Shown here: piece by piece, positions 47,001-59,000 of the stretch
Layout: the number at the start of each line of letters is the position of its first letter
Numbering within the stretch: the stretch's first letter is position 1
NCBI RefSeq assembly: GCF_000764305.2
Contig: NW_025939256.1
Coordinates: 64,223 to 128,222, forward strand
Source: Hyalella azteca
Taxonomy: Eukaryota; Arthropoda; Malacostraca; Amphipoda; Hyalellidae
Reading direction: 5' to 3'
DNA length: 64,000 nucleotides
Position numbers and translations under genes: made by a program
The notes under the pieces: generated by a model
Databases searched by the model: none
What the model saw: the letters and a program-made list of their open reading frames with translations, nothing else
What the model was told of the DNA's origin: nothing

Positions 47001-50000
47001 CCTAGTTACAGATTTAGGCACGGTGACAATAACGAGAGCCCAGGTTTACTTGCCGAAAGAAAATCCTATCCTATACCGAGCTGGGCATGAGACAACAAAA
47101 TTTTGACAATGTTACTAACAGACACGGAATTATAAATGTAACTAGATCGTGAGGACTGAACAAGGTGGCTACACGAGAACGCTATATTTTATCAACTTAA
47201 CATGGGTACATCACCGCTTAAATGCCGCGAATCCATCTGATCTCTGCCTGTGAGACTGGTAATTTTCGGCTCTTGACGAAGCTCTTTGGGCGAGGGTTAC
47301 TGGAGACGTCTCCTCGATGACAGCCGGCGGTCTTAGAATACGGCTATAGTAGGCTGGACGCTCAATCGGGGTGTATTTTCTTCGCTGGAGTTCAGGAAAC
47401 TTGCAGGCCACTCTAGTGAATCCAGAATCTATTCGCAGGTCGATTGACTTCAGGAATAAACTATCTTCGTCGATAAGTGGTGTTCAAATAGTTACAGGAC
47501 TTCGTCGATTAGAAAAACAGCGACTATAAACGGCGTGTTAAAATGGTCTCTTCTGAACGGTACTCGAGGCTCACGATACTTGCGACCACTTGCGTCCACG
47601 ATACGTCTGACTGCCTCGAACACCCGAACGGGACTCCCTCGCGGTCGGCCCGCTCTCTCTCTTAAATACTGCGCCGGTCTCGCGCAGCGCTCTAGCTAGG
47701 CGGTTTGAGCTCCTCCCTCGAAATCCCGAGTTTATGTCTATCATCAATCCCTAATTTTATGTAAAATTTATTCCTATTCCTATTCCTAATCACCTCTGAT
47801 AACGATAAAATGCTGAACAGTCTTCTACCAAGCATGACTTTCAGCAGGTCGCATACGTTAATCGTTGGTGACTTTAACCATCCAGAAATAGACTGGGAAC
47901 ATGAATCCTCTGCAAGGGATGAGAATCACCCTTCATCCTTGTTCATGGAGTCTGTGAGAGACTCATTTTTATACCAGCACATCACAAAGCCAACCCATTT
48001 TAGAGGTAATCAGACTCCAAATACCCTAGACCTAGTGTTTACTAGTGAAGAATCAATGGTAGAAGAGCTTCGCCATGAGGCTCCGTTGGACAAAAGTCGC
48101 CACCAGTCATTGTTTTTCAGTATTAAGTGCTATACAGAAAAGACGCCTCGGAAGCGTGAACGTTTCAACTTTGCGAAAGGCGACTATGTTAAACATCGTG
48201 AATCAGTTAATGCAGCGAACATTTCGGACTGTATCATGAACATGAATGTGGCGGAGTCTTGGTCATTCATCAAGAACATAGTTATGTCTGCAGTTGATGC
48301 GTGTGTACCTATGATAAAGCTCGGTGGAGTCAGAAAAACACAGTGGATGAACAATACGGTTAAAGCAAAGCTAAAGGCAAAGAAGGAAGCCTACAAGCTT
48401 TATTTACGAACTCGTGGCGATGCTGAGTATAACCTGTATGCACGAGCTCGAGATCAAGCTAAAAAAAGCTTGTCGCACCGCAGTCAAAATTTTTGAAAAA
48501 GACGTTGCTAAAAACTCGAAAAAGAACCCGCAAGCCTTCTTCTTGTATGCTAGTTCGAAGTGTAAGACAAGGGACGGTATAGCTGATTTGAATGTAAATC
48601 AACGGAAGATATCTTCTGAGGAGGGCAAGGCCAATGTTCTAAATCAGTTCTTTAGCAGCGTCTTCACAGATTAGGACTTGAACAGCATCCCAGCTATTGA
48701 GGAGCGACCAATGGGCTCGAACTTAACTAGTTTCAAGATACATGAAGAGGAGGTTCTCAAGCGTCTGGTCTCCCTGAATCCCAGTCATCTGGATCAGACG
48801 GTTTCCACCCTAGATTGCTCAACGATTCAGCAACCTTCCTGGCCGGCCCTTTAACAGTATTCTTTAGGAAAATCTTAATCAAAGGGACTTTGCCGGCCGA
48901 CTGGAAAGAAGCCCAAGTGACACTCTTGTTCAAAAAAGGTGACAGAAGTAACCCAGGTAACTACTGTCCTGTAAGTCTCACAAGTGTTGTGTGTAAGGTG
49001 ATGGAATCGGTTATGAGGGATGGGATTATCGATCACTTGACTGTTAACCATCTTCTATCAGACTATCAGCATGGCTTTATTGCTGGCAGATCATGCACCA
49101 TTAGTCTCCTGTCTACCTTGAATAATTGGACTCGCCTGCTGGACGAAAGGGTGCCGGTGGATGCACTGTACCTCGATTTTGCCAAGGCATTTGATAGTAG
49201 ACTCCTGCGTTTGGTTTTTTTTTTATCCGAGACGAGACGTGACAACAGGCTCTGTCCCGGTTCGCAATAAAAACCGGGACAATTTTCAGCCCTCCGTAGG
49301 AATTTCGGGACGATACCGAGACGAGACGAGACATCCCGGTTAAAATAGGTACCTTAAAATTTCCCGGAATTTATAGCCATTTTAACGAGACATAACGAGA
49401 CGAATCAATTATTGATGTGGTGTAAACTTTGGCTTACCATCATACATTTTTACAGAGCTGGGCAGCGCTACTTTGAAATGTAGTGGCCGCTACCGCTACA
49501 TGCTCAAAATGTAGCGGGCGCTACCGCTACAATTGCTTAAATGCAGCGCCGCTACCGCTACCGAAAATGTAGCAGCCGCTACATGTAGCGCGCTACTGCC
49601 CACCTCTGGTAACAACTAACATGACACTATTAACAGACTGAGGTTGACAACATTACACCGAAATCTCCCGTATTCTGTAATTTATATTATGTATGTTTCA
49701 TGCTGGTTTTTAAATAATATTTAATACCAGAGGTGGGCAGTAGCGCGCTACATGTAGCGGCCGCTACTAGTGGCCGCTACATTTTCAGTAGCGGTAACGG
49801 TAGCCCGCTACATATTGAAGTAGCGATACGATGTTTTGCCGCTACAGCGCTACCGCTACATTTATAGATAAAGCCTTTAGATTTTACTTAATAATATTAA
49901 ATATTATTTAAAAACCAGCATGATACATACATAATATAAATTACAGAATAAAACTGCACAAAAGATTTCGGTGTAATGTTGTCAACTTCGGCCTGTTACT

Positions 50001-53000
50001 ACTGTCAACATGTTAGTTGTTACTTGTAAAGTTGTTACCAGTTACCACTTACAGGTATTTTTTCATGTTACAGTTTGCTTATACAGTTATTTTTACACAG
50101 TTATTTTTATGTTTCATCTTCCCTACATGGATGTCTACTTTAATCTACCAATCTCAAAAATAATCCACATATATATATATATATACAAATAAAAGACTGA
50201 TTTTTTATATGTATACGTGGATAAATTTTTAGATTAGTAGATTAAAGTACACATCCATGTAGGGAAGGTAGAACAAAAAAATAACTGTAACTTTTATTTA
50301 CTGTATCTAACCCGTAATAGTACGGTAAGGTTAATTGCAATAAAGTTGCATTGATGTTTTGAAAATGTTTTATTATCATTAAATGTTTATGAGTAAATCC
50401 CAATGGCAGAACAATAAATATTTAGAGATTTCTAATAATTTTGGCCATTGTAGCGGCTAATGTAGCGGCGCTACATTTTACTGTAGCGGTATCGCTCGCT
50501 ACAATCTAGTGGGTGTAGCGGTAGCGGTAGCGCCTGCTACATTAAGAGCATGTAGCGGTAGCGGTAGCGCCGCTACATTTCAAAGTAGCGCTGCCCAGCT
50601 CTGTTTAATACTATTAAGTAAAATCTAAAGGGATAATCTATAAATGTAGCGGTAGCGCTGTAGCGGCAACACCTCGTATCGCTACTTAAATATGAAGCGG
50701 GCGCTACCGCTACAATTGCTTAAATGTAGCGCCGCTACCGCTACCGCCACCGCTACTGAAAATGTAGCGGCCGCTATTAGCTGCCGCTACATGTAGCGCG
50801 CTACTGCCCACCTCTGCATTTATATAATAACTTGAGACGTATCCTTTTACTATTCTGATTGGAGCTCGGCAATTGAAATGATTTTTTCTACGAATACATG
50901 TTGTGGTTTAATATGGAATTAATCTTGACAGGCAAATAAAAATGGAAAAACACATTTTTTTCAAAAATTGTGTTCTATGATGGTTTGGAGGAGGCCATAC
51001 TAGCTGTAGCTGGTGACATCGGCTGACTGGACAGACTTTGATTAGCCTCCAGCTCAATCACAGAACCAGATTCATCGATCTTGCCTTAAGCAATCTCCTT
51101 CAACAAAAAGTTTGGAAAGAAATATCAACAACATTTTAAAATACAACAAAATTTAAGTTGGAAAAAATATAACAGTTTGATCTTCAAAAAAGAACTCGAA
51201 ATGTCCATGGTATCCTTTCTAAATAACGTTAAACAAGCCCATGTGTTTGATAACAATTCAGGAAACTGCGCAATTTTGAAGATTTCCTGGAGGCGTAGCA
51301 AAAAATTTTACTAAGGGCAGAGATAATCTAATACTAGCTTTAGTATTATTAGGAATATCTTACCAGGACTCCACTCCAATGTCTACTAATTGGCCGACTA
51401 ATCTAGACACTGCGTCCCTACTCCCCATGCGCTTCATGGCGCCTGAACTCGTTGCGAACGCGTAATAAACTCGACTCATATTCGTAAGGTTTCAATAACT
51501 GCCATGGAAGCCTTAGTTAAGACTTAATAGTAACATTTTTGACTCAATACTCAGCCATGCATACATCGACAGGTTTGCGGTGTTTGTCGGACCTCTAATT
51601 AACTTCCATGTCAGTTAGTCAGACAAATTTTGCTAAATCTGCAATTAACTCAATTTAACTGGTAACTGTCTATGGCCCTATTAGCAATAAAGGGCTAACT
51701 TGTCATTCTTCAACCCATGTTTTCGAAATGATTCGTAACGTAGTCGAAAAACTTGTTTTTTCTTAAATAATTAAGACAAATCTCGTCTCGTCTCGTTATG
51801 TCTCGTTTCAAATCTGTCTGTCTCGTCCCGGTTCATAATTTACCGGGACACAAGTTTAAAGTCCGGGACAGTAGTCTTATCTCGGTTCATACGTTTATTC
51901 CGGGACAAATTTTACCCTCTGTCCCGTTATTTTTTCCCGGAATTTTTTCGTCTCGTTTCGTCTGTCCCGGTTCATTTCGAGAAAATTATTTCGAGACGCA
52001 GGAGTCTATTTGATAGTGTTCCGCATGAGCGACTGTTACTTAAAGTGAATTCTTTGGGAATAGAGGGAAATGTACTCCAAATGATCAGGAATTTCCTAGT
52101 AGGCAGAAGACAACGTGTCAGCATTAACGGAACCGTATCAGACTGGGTAACTGTGCGCAGTGGCGTACCGCAAGGAAGCGTTCTTGGACCTGTTTTGTTC
52201 GTCGCTTTTATAAACGATCTACCAGAAATAGTGTCAAGCGTGTGCTCCATGTATGCCAATGACACAAAAGTTTATAATACAGTTTAGGATGCGTCAAATA
52301 AGATGCAACTGCAAAATGATCTTGATAGTTTAGTTGACTAGGCTGATGCGTGGCAGCTGCGTTTCAAAGCTGACAAGTGTAAAGTACTTCACCTCGGCAA
52401 GAACAATGAACAGCAAGCTTACAGCATGAGAAGACATGGTTGCAACGAGAGGGTTATGATTGAGAAGTCTTGCGTGGAAAAAGATCTTGGAGTTTGTGTT
52501 GACAAGGAGCTAAAATTTTATAGGCATATTGAAACGCAAGTTAATACATCCAATAAACTGCTTGGGCTGGTCAGACGCTCCTACGAGTACCTAGATATCG
52601 AAATGATGAAGCTGTTGTTTACCTCTGTCGTGCACCAGAACCTAGAGTTTGGAAACGTTGTGTGGTCACCGAGACTTGAAAAGGACAAAAATTTAGTTGA
52701 GAGTGTTGAAAGACGTTCAACACGGATAATTCCAGGATTAAAGGGCAAGTCTTATGAAGAAAGATTGAAGATTATGAAGCTTCCCAGTCTCCGTTATCGT
52801 CGCCTGCGTGGAAACCTCATTGAAGTATACAAGTATACTCATGGTTTGTACAAGATCCCAGAAGGATTACTAGATTTTGAAACAAGAACCAACACCAGGG
52901 GCCACAGCTATAAACTAAAAAAACTGCGGTGCAACTTATCCACGAGACAACATTTCTTCTTGCTTCGAGTCACCGACATGTGGAACAGCCTCCCTGAAGA

Positions 53001-56000
53001 TATTGTTGACGCTCCGAGTATGAACTCGTTCACGAACAGACTAGACAAGGACGTGCAGGAGCATATATATGTTTAGTCTTAAAATGCCTCGTACCCTACG
53101 GAACAACTGATATCTATGTACAAGCGATTTTAAATCTACCGTTCGTTGAAAAGATTTGATCAAAAGACCAGTCTAGTCAAGAAAAGTACAAGAATCGGCG
53201 ACAGGCCTATCCAGGCCTATTCTTTAATGCCGAAGATACTATACTATGTCCTTAATACGGTTCGAAATATTCGCTGCATTCACTGCTTCACGGAATTTAT
53301 CATAGTCGCTTCTCGCAAAATTCAAATGCTCCCGCGCTTCCGAGGCGTCTTTTCCGTTACAGCACTTAATACTGAAAAACAATGATCGGTGATGGCTTTT
53401 GCCCAATGGAGCCTGGTGACGAAGCTCATCTGACATTGATTATCACTAGTAAACACCAGGTCTGCAATATTGGGAGTCTGTTTACTCCTATAATGGGTTG
53501 GCTTTGTAACCTGCTGGACTAGGAAGGAGCCTCTCAGACTCCATGTACAAGGATGCTGGGTGATTTCCATCCCTTGGAGAGGATTCTTCTGTCCAGTCTA
53601 GTTCTGGATGATTAAAATTACCAACGATCAAAGTGTTGGTGATACACGACGCATATGAGGAAGCTATCTTTGCCTTTCAGAGAAAGTTCGCATCACACTG
53701 ATTCTGTAGCTGATTGATTCTTTGCAGATAACTTTACTTCCTGGGTCGCGTAAGAGGTTCTAACCCACAGAGCTACACCTCTACTGCACTGCTCTTCATT
53801 CAACTTACGAAAACCATCAAAACCATGCAAATGAAATTCAACAAGTACAATTTCCCCCCCCCCTGATTCTTAGGGAGTGTTTCTGTACTACAAATAATGT
53901 CTATGCACTCGTTTGCGATCATAGTTTACAATTTATTTTTTTTTGTTTAAAACGTAATCCAAGTTCGTGTAAAAACATTTTAAAACTTTTTGTGCACTTT
54001 CATTTTGATGTATGCGGTTACTTCTTACATTATTTACAGGCCTGGATCTATGGACATGACTTCTTACTTGTCTTCCAGCTCCGCTGTCTGACCGCAGGCG
54101 GCCGGTGTTATCTTGACATCGTGGTAGTGATTGACCTGAGTTTCTATGCTATTCCGAATGATTTTCTCCTGGAATTTCTTGCGAAAATCCGCTCTCTCTG
54201 AAAGGGTAGCATCCTTCTTCACAAAGACTGAATTAAACTCTGGGAATTCACTTAGTTTTCTCGCAGCCTTGAGCACATGTCCGACCTGGGCTGTATCCTG
54301 CAGTCACCAGCAGCGATCTACAGGTGGTAGAGTCTTTCGATCGCAGCCTCTTGCATGCTGTTATATTCACAACGACGTTAAAAGTGCCTTTCCACAACAA
54401 TCGGTAATAAACACAGCGCCTGAAGCATTGCTTTCGACGCTAATCCAAACAAGGTTAAGTCGTCTTATCTCTCTATCCAGCAGCTCACGAGTGCTCTCGC
54501 TGGCGAGATCAGAGATGACCTCTTTGTGGCTCTTACCTTTTGTGTTATCGCTATTTTTTATTTTGTGTAGATGAGCTTTCATTTCCACCAGCTCGTTTCG
54601 TGGCGAGTGTAATTCGCTACGCAACAAGCTCAACTCTTTCTTGTGGTTTTCTTCCATTTCTGCTCTCTTTTTCGACTCTTTCTTGACAGTTTCTTCCATT
54701 TCAGCCTTAAAGAGAGAGAACATAGAAGAGCACTTCTCTTCCACAATTTTTTCGCTGTTTACAGCGCTGAGCGTAGGTTCTTGGCAGTCCTGGCAATACC
54801 AGTGTACTGTCTCGTTTCTGCAAATAACTGAGCAATCCGTCATGCTCAACTTAGCGCAATTGTGACAGATGATAACCCCGCAACGATCACAGGCCACTGT
54901 AGCGTCGTCGACGCTAACCGAAGCCAGCTTAATTGCAAAATTTACAAACTTCTTCTCGCTCATTATGTGATTTGATCTTCGCATTTCATTTAACTGAACT
55001 AGAGGCCTTCTACTTAATCTTTCCTCTCTGTCCAGCCATCATGAAATGCAAGAGATAAAAAAATACAAGTTAAAAACTGAGTCAAGTTGAGTAAAAATTG
55101 TGCAAATTTCCAGAGTGAGTAAAAATTCGGTTACCCTCTGAGAGTTAGCGGCTTACAGAATGTGGTGGGGTCAGCGGGGGTAAGGTGTTCAGGGTAGTTG
55201 TAGGCAGAGCTTGAACAAGAAACAAAGGCTGTGTTGTCCTGCGTTTGTGACACAGTGCACAAATTTCCCTCACTCGCTGCAACGCAACCCTCACCGACTC
55301 TAAAAGCCCGCGTTAATTCAAGATGAAAAAAAACACTTAATACAGGCTTGTTCTTTATATTCGCACTCTCTTTCACAGACTTCACTGAAATTCGGTCATT
55401 CTCTGACACGAATCATATAAATTACATGCGAAAAGAGTTCCGAAACGGCTTGGAAAAGGTAAAAATTTGGGACCACGAACACGAGCGTCCACTCTCGACC
55501 ACGGCTCGAACTTAACTGAATCAACGAATAACGATCACTTCTCTACTGAAAACAATACTCTGCCCAATATATTCAATTACAACGTCCACAGCTGCAACAT
55601 AGACAATACAATACACGCCGGTGGAGCAATAGTAATAAAATAGTATCTCATAATAGCGATAGAATAGTATCAGCTGAGCAATAGTACACGACAACTTCCA
55701 CACGGACAGGCTCGCGATCTCAGTTAACACTCAACAATGACACATCACACCCTCCGATCACATTCCCATTATACCCACCATAACGCAAAACCTCATACGA
55801 ACTTCCATTTGCCCACGTAGTTCCTTCCATAGAACAAACTGCACCTTATACAAATAAACCCTATTACTGCATACAGACTCGTACCATCCAACCCCACACT
55901 AGGAGAAATAGATAAGCCCTTGGAAAAATTATACAAAATACAGACAGAACGCTACTGAAAGTTCGATCCTCACAATAACACATCGCATCATTCTTGGTAT

Positions 56001-59000
56001 CAAGCCCACTAACGAAACATTACCCATACAAGCACAATATTATGTCACTCTTTCACACTTTTCTCACCTACGGCCCATCAAAAGCACTCAACAAACAACT
56101 CATAGCCCCACGCCAACAACCACACACTGCATACAGACACCTCAGAACACAAAGATGGCAAGACCTCATCAACATTTCGTAAACACAAACAAGTCCCCAA
56201 AAGTTTTGGTCTTCCTTTAATACGCATACTGGGTTCTAACAAAAAACAAGCCGTCAAATACCGAAAAACAGTATACAAAACGACACATCAGAGCAAAAAG
56301 AACCCATTTTCCGCAAGCACTGGCAAGACATATTCACACAGAATGACATCGACCATCGACAACGAAGAATTTGACATTGAACACCTCCACACCATTCAAG
56401 ACCACGTAAACAAGAATACACACCTCATTCATCCATACAGTTACGGCCACCTTACTCGACTTCACTCTGTAAACTTCCTACCAGTTACCATTAAGGAACT
56501 TCAGCAAGCTCTAAAAACATTTGAAAAAACACTCAAACATCTCCCAAAAAATGAAACACTACCTGCTATTCATATGCATTATACAAATGCATATGAATAT
56601 GCATTCGACTGATATGCAAATTTATTTTTCATTTGTCATTTTTGACTGATATGCAAATCAGTAAAAATGACGGCTATTTTCCAGGCTCGCTCAAACACGC
56701 CACAATGATTTTCCTCCCTAAACCTAAAACCATACAACCAGCTACAACGCAACGAATAAAACAGGGACTTGTGAGGGACAGTGTCCCTCACAAGTCCAAA
56801 ACTGCAGACCAATCTAACCTCTAGATATGCACGGGAAGCTCATAGATAAAATGTCAAACAACAGATTATACGAATATCTCACCATCCAAAACACACACGA
56901 CACTAGACAACACGGATTTAGGAAACACCGAGGGATCCACATAACATTAGCAACATCCCTCGAAACACTTGCCATACACCTTACACAAAGACGCACTACA
57001 GATTTAATGCTCAGGCATGTGACCAAGGCCTTCGACAAGATCTGGCACACCGGACTGGCACAAAAATTAATTCAACTCAATCTCCATGCACCCGTCATTT
57101 AAAAAAACAGTAAGCAGGGTATCTCATCAACAGGTAACCTGCATCCATAATTATAGGTTGTCACATAAGTCCCGCTCTACAACTACACTCACGTGTCCCT
57201 TATGAGGCTTGTCTTTCACCCACCCTATACAGCTTTTACACCCACGAAATCCCACCGCCAATCCCCAAAACGGAGTACATAGCATTTGCAGACGACATTA
57301 CACAGATAATAGCTGGACGATACCTCACTAATATGCAGTAAAGCAGGCACAAAACGCCATTCAATATAAAAATACAGTCGAAAATGAATGGCTCATCAGG
57401 ACAAACAGAATCAAGTTTATAGGCATCTCTATCTCCGGGCGCACAATACCTGACATATTTATTGACAACACGAGCTACCCTTGCACAGAGAAAGGAATGG
57501 TCTGAGGATTGCACTACACTTCACACGGTTTTAGGCCCTAAATAAGAGCTAGGAAAGCAATGCCTCTACCAATCTACACAAAAGATTTTACGAGGGCTAT
57601 TCATTAACTAGGGAACATTTTGTAATAAAACGAAAACTAGGTACAGGAAAAATATTTTATTATATATATCTAAATAGTGAATAAAATGCTACTTTTCTAC
57701 ATAGTCACAAAAGAAATTAAGGCACTTATCGTATCGGTGGACAAGCTTAGAAATTCCTTTTTCAAAGAAATTTGCCGCCTGCGATCGCCGCCACTCAGTG
57801 TCCCACGCCTGGAGTTTGCCGTCGTCATCAAAACGTTGTGTCGCTAGCCAGTTCTTCATCTTCGGGAACAAGGGAAAATCATTCGGTGCTAGGTCGCGAC
57901 TGTAGGGTGGATTTGGGATAATGTTCCATTTGAATAAGTCAAGAAGTTCTGCAGTTCTATTTGCCTTGTGAGGTCGAGCGGCGGATTTCAATGACGAAGG
58001 AATTTCGAAGATTGTCCACCGCTACGATAAGTGCCTTAATTTGTTTGGTGACTATGTAGAAAAATAGCATTTTAGTAACTCTTTCAGGTGTATATAATAA
58101 AATATTTTTACTGTACCTAGTTTTTGTTTTATTACAAAACGTATCCAGTTTCTGAATGGCCCTCGTAACACCACTCACCCAACATAGAACGTACCTTATG
58201 ACTAACTTTTGCAAGATCGTCTATCATTTACCCTGAATAATTGTATACACCTTATCCAACACAGGAATAACCCAACTGCTTAGAGTACAAACAAGGTTTT
58301 CAAATTCATCTCAGTGGTATCTGGGGCTAACTGTTTTAATGTTTTTAATGGGGCGGAAGTTCTCTAATGGTAATTGCCGAGAAGGCTCCCCTCAGCATCT
58401 TCCACACACACCACCTTAATTATGACCTTATGATTAGTTTAGGACTTCTCACTCCATGGTCAAGCTGATGATCCGCTTTCGTCGTCCTCCGTGTCCAAGT
58501 TGTCGGTAGGCAGGTAACCCCGCCATCGGGTCCCGGATGTAACGTTGGATGTGTTCCGTCTGTTTGCCCTCCTAAGAGCCAGCTGATGCAAGATGCTGTT
58601 GCTTGTCACTTACTGAGGGTAGTTTCCCTTAACTGGACAATCCGGGATCTTCTTCAGAAACTTATCCAGTTACCTCTTGAAAGTCGCAAGGGTAAACTCC
58701 CCTCGTCTCAGCACCTTTGGTAGGGCGTTACGCAGCCTTGGTCCTACCACTGACAGTGATCCCTCACGAAAAGTTTGTACTCTGGCCGAGGCACGGTTAT
58801 TAAACGGGGAATCCTGCACAGTCTCCCCTTCCTTTCGTAATAATACGTCACAATTCTGGAGGTCTCACATTAAAAATTGGGAGCCAGTCAAGTTATCATC
58901 TTCCAAGTGTACAGTATGATATACCTCTCTCATCTCCTCTCCAGTAAGTACAGTCTCAGGTGTTTCAGCCTTTCCCAGTATAGTTCAGGTCCAGCTCCCT

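Larger units (their letters stand above)
49199..52007. mobile_element. MULE-like non-autonomous element, 2.8 kb
   Basis: The ends are AGACTCCTGCG and CGCAGGAGTCT. TTTGATAGT flanks it on both sides (49190-49198, 52009-52017; ATTTGATAGT if counted as 10 bp). Both outer 150-250 bp are rich in GAGACGAGA and CCGGGACA. The inside holds two nested hAT-like elements and about 1 kb of AT-rich DNA (50817-51780) without a transposase. The 293-bp element in exon 6 has the same ends. Confidence 0.85.
47796..53245 (+). pseudogene. CR1-like LINE, longest ORF2 copy, split by a MULE-like element
   Basis: The endonuclease C-terminal half is at 47810-48300 (LIVGDFNHPEIDWEHESS, then NQTPNTLDLVFTSEE). The linker runs to 48674 with a frameshift in an A run near 48470 and a TAG at 48673. 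RT is at 48815-49198 (ADWKEAQVTLLFKKGDR, LYLDFAKAFDS) and 52018-52284 (SGVPQGSVLGPVLFVAFIND). The catalytic box reads YANDT, not YADDT. The C-terminal part is at 52426-53076, ending TDMWNSLPEDIVDAP. The 3' end is GCCGAAGATACTATACTATG. The copy is inactive. The 49199-52007 element separates FAKAFDS from VPHE. Confidence 0.9.

Noticed and set aside
53246..55440. Twin-priming inversion of a single LINE insertion
   Set aside because: The inverted 5' part lies beyond the 3' tail and overlaps the + copy in the endonuclease region. In twin priming it should precede the 3' part without such overlap.
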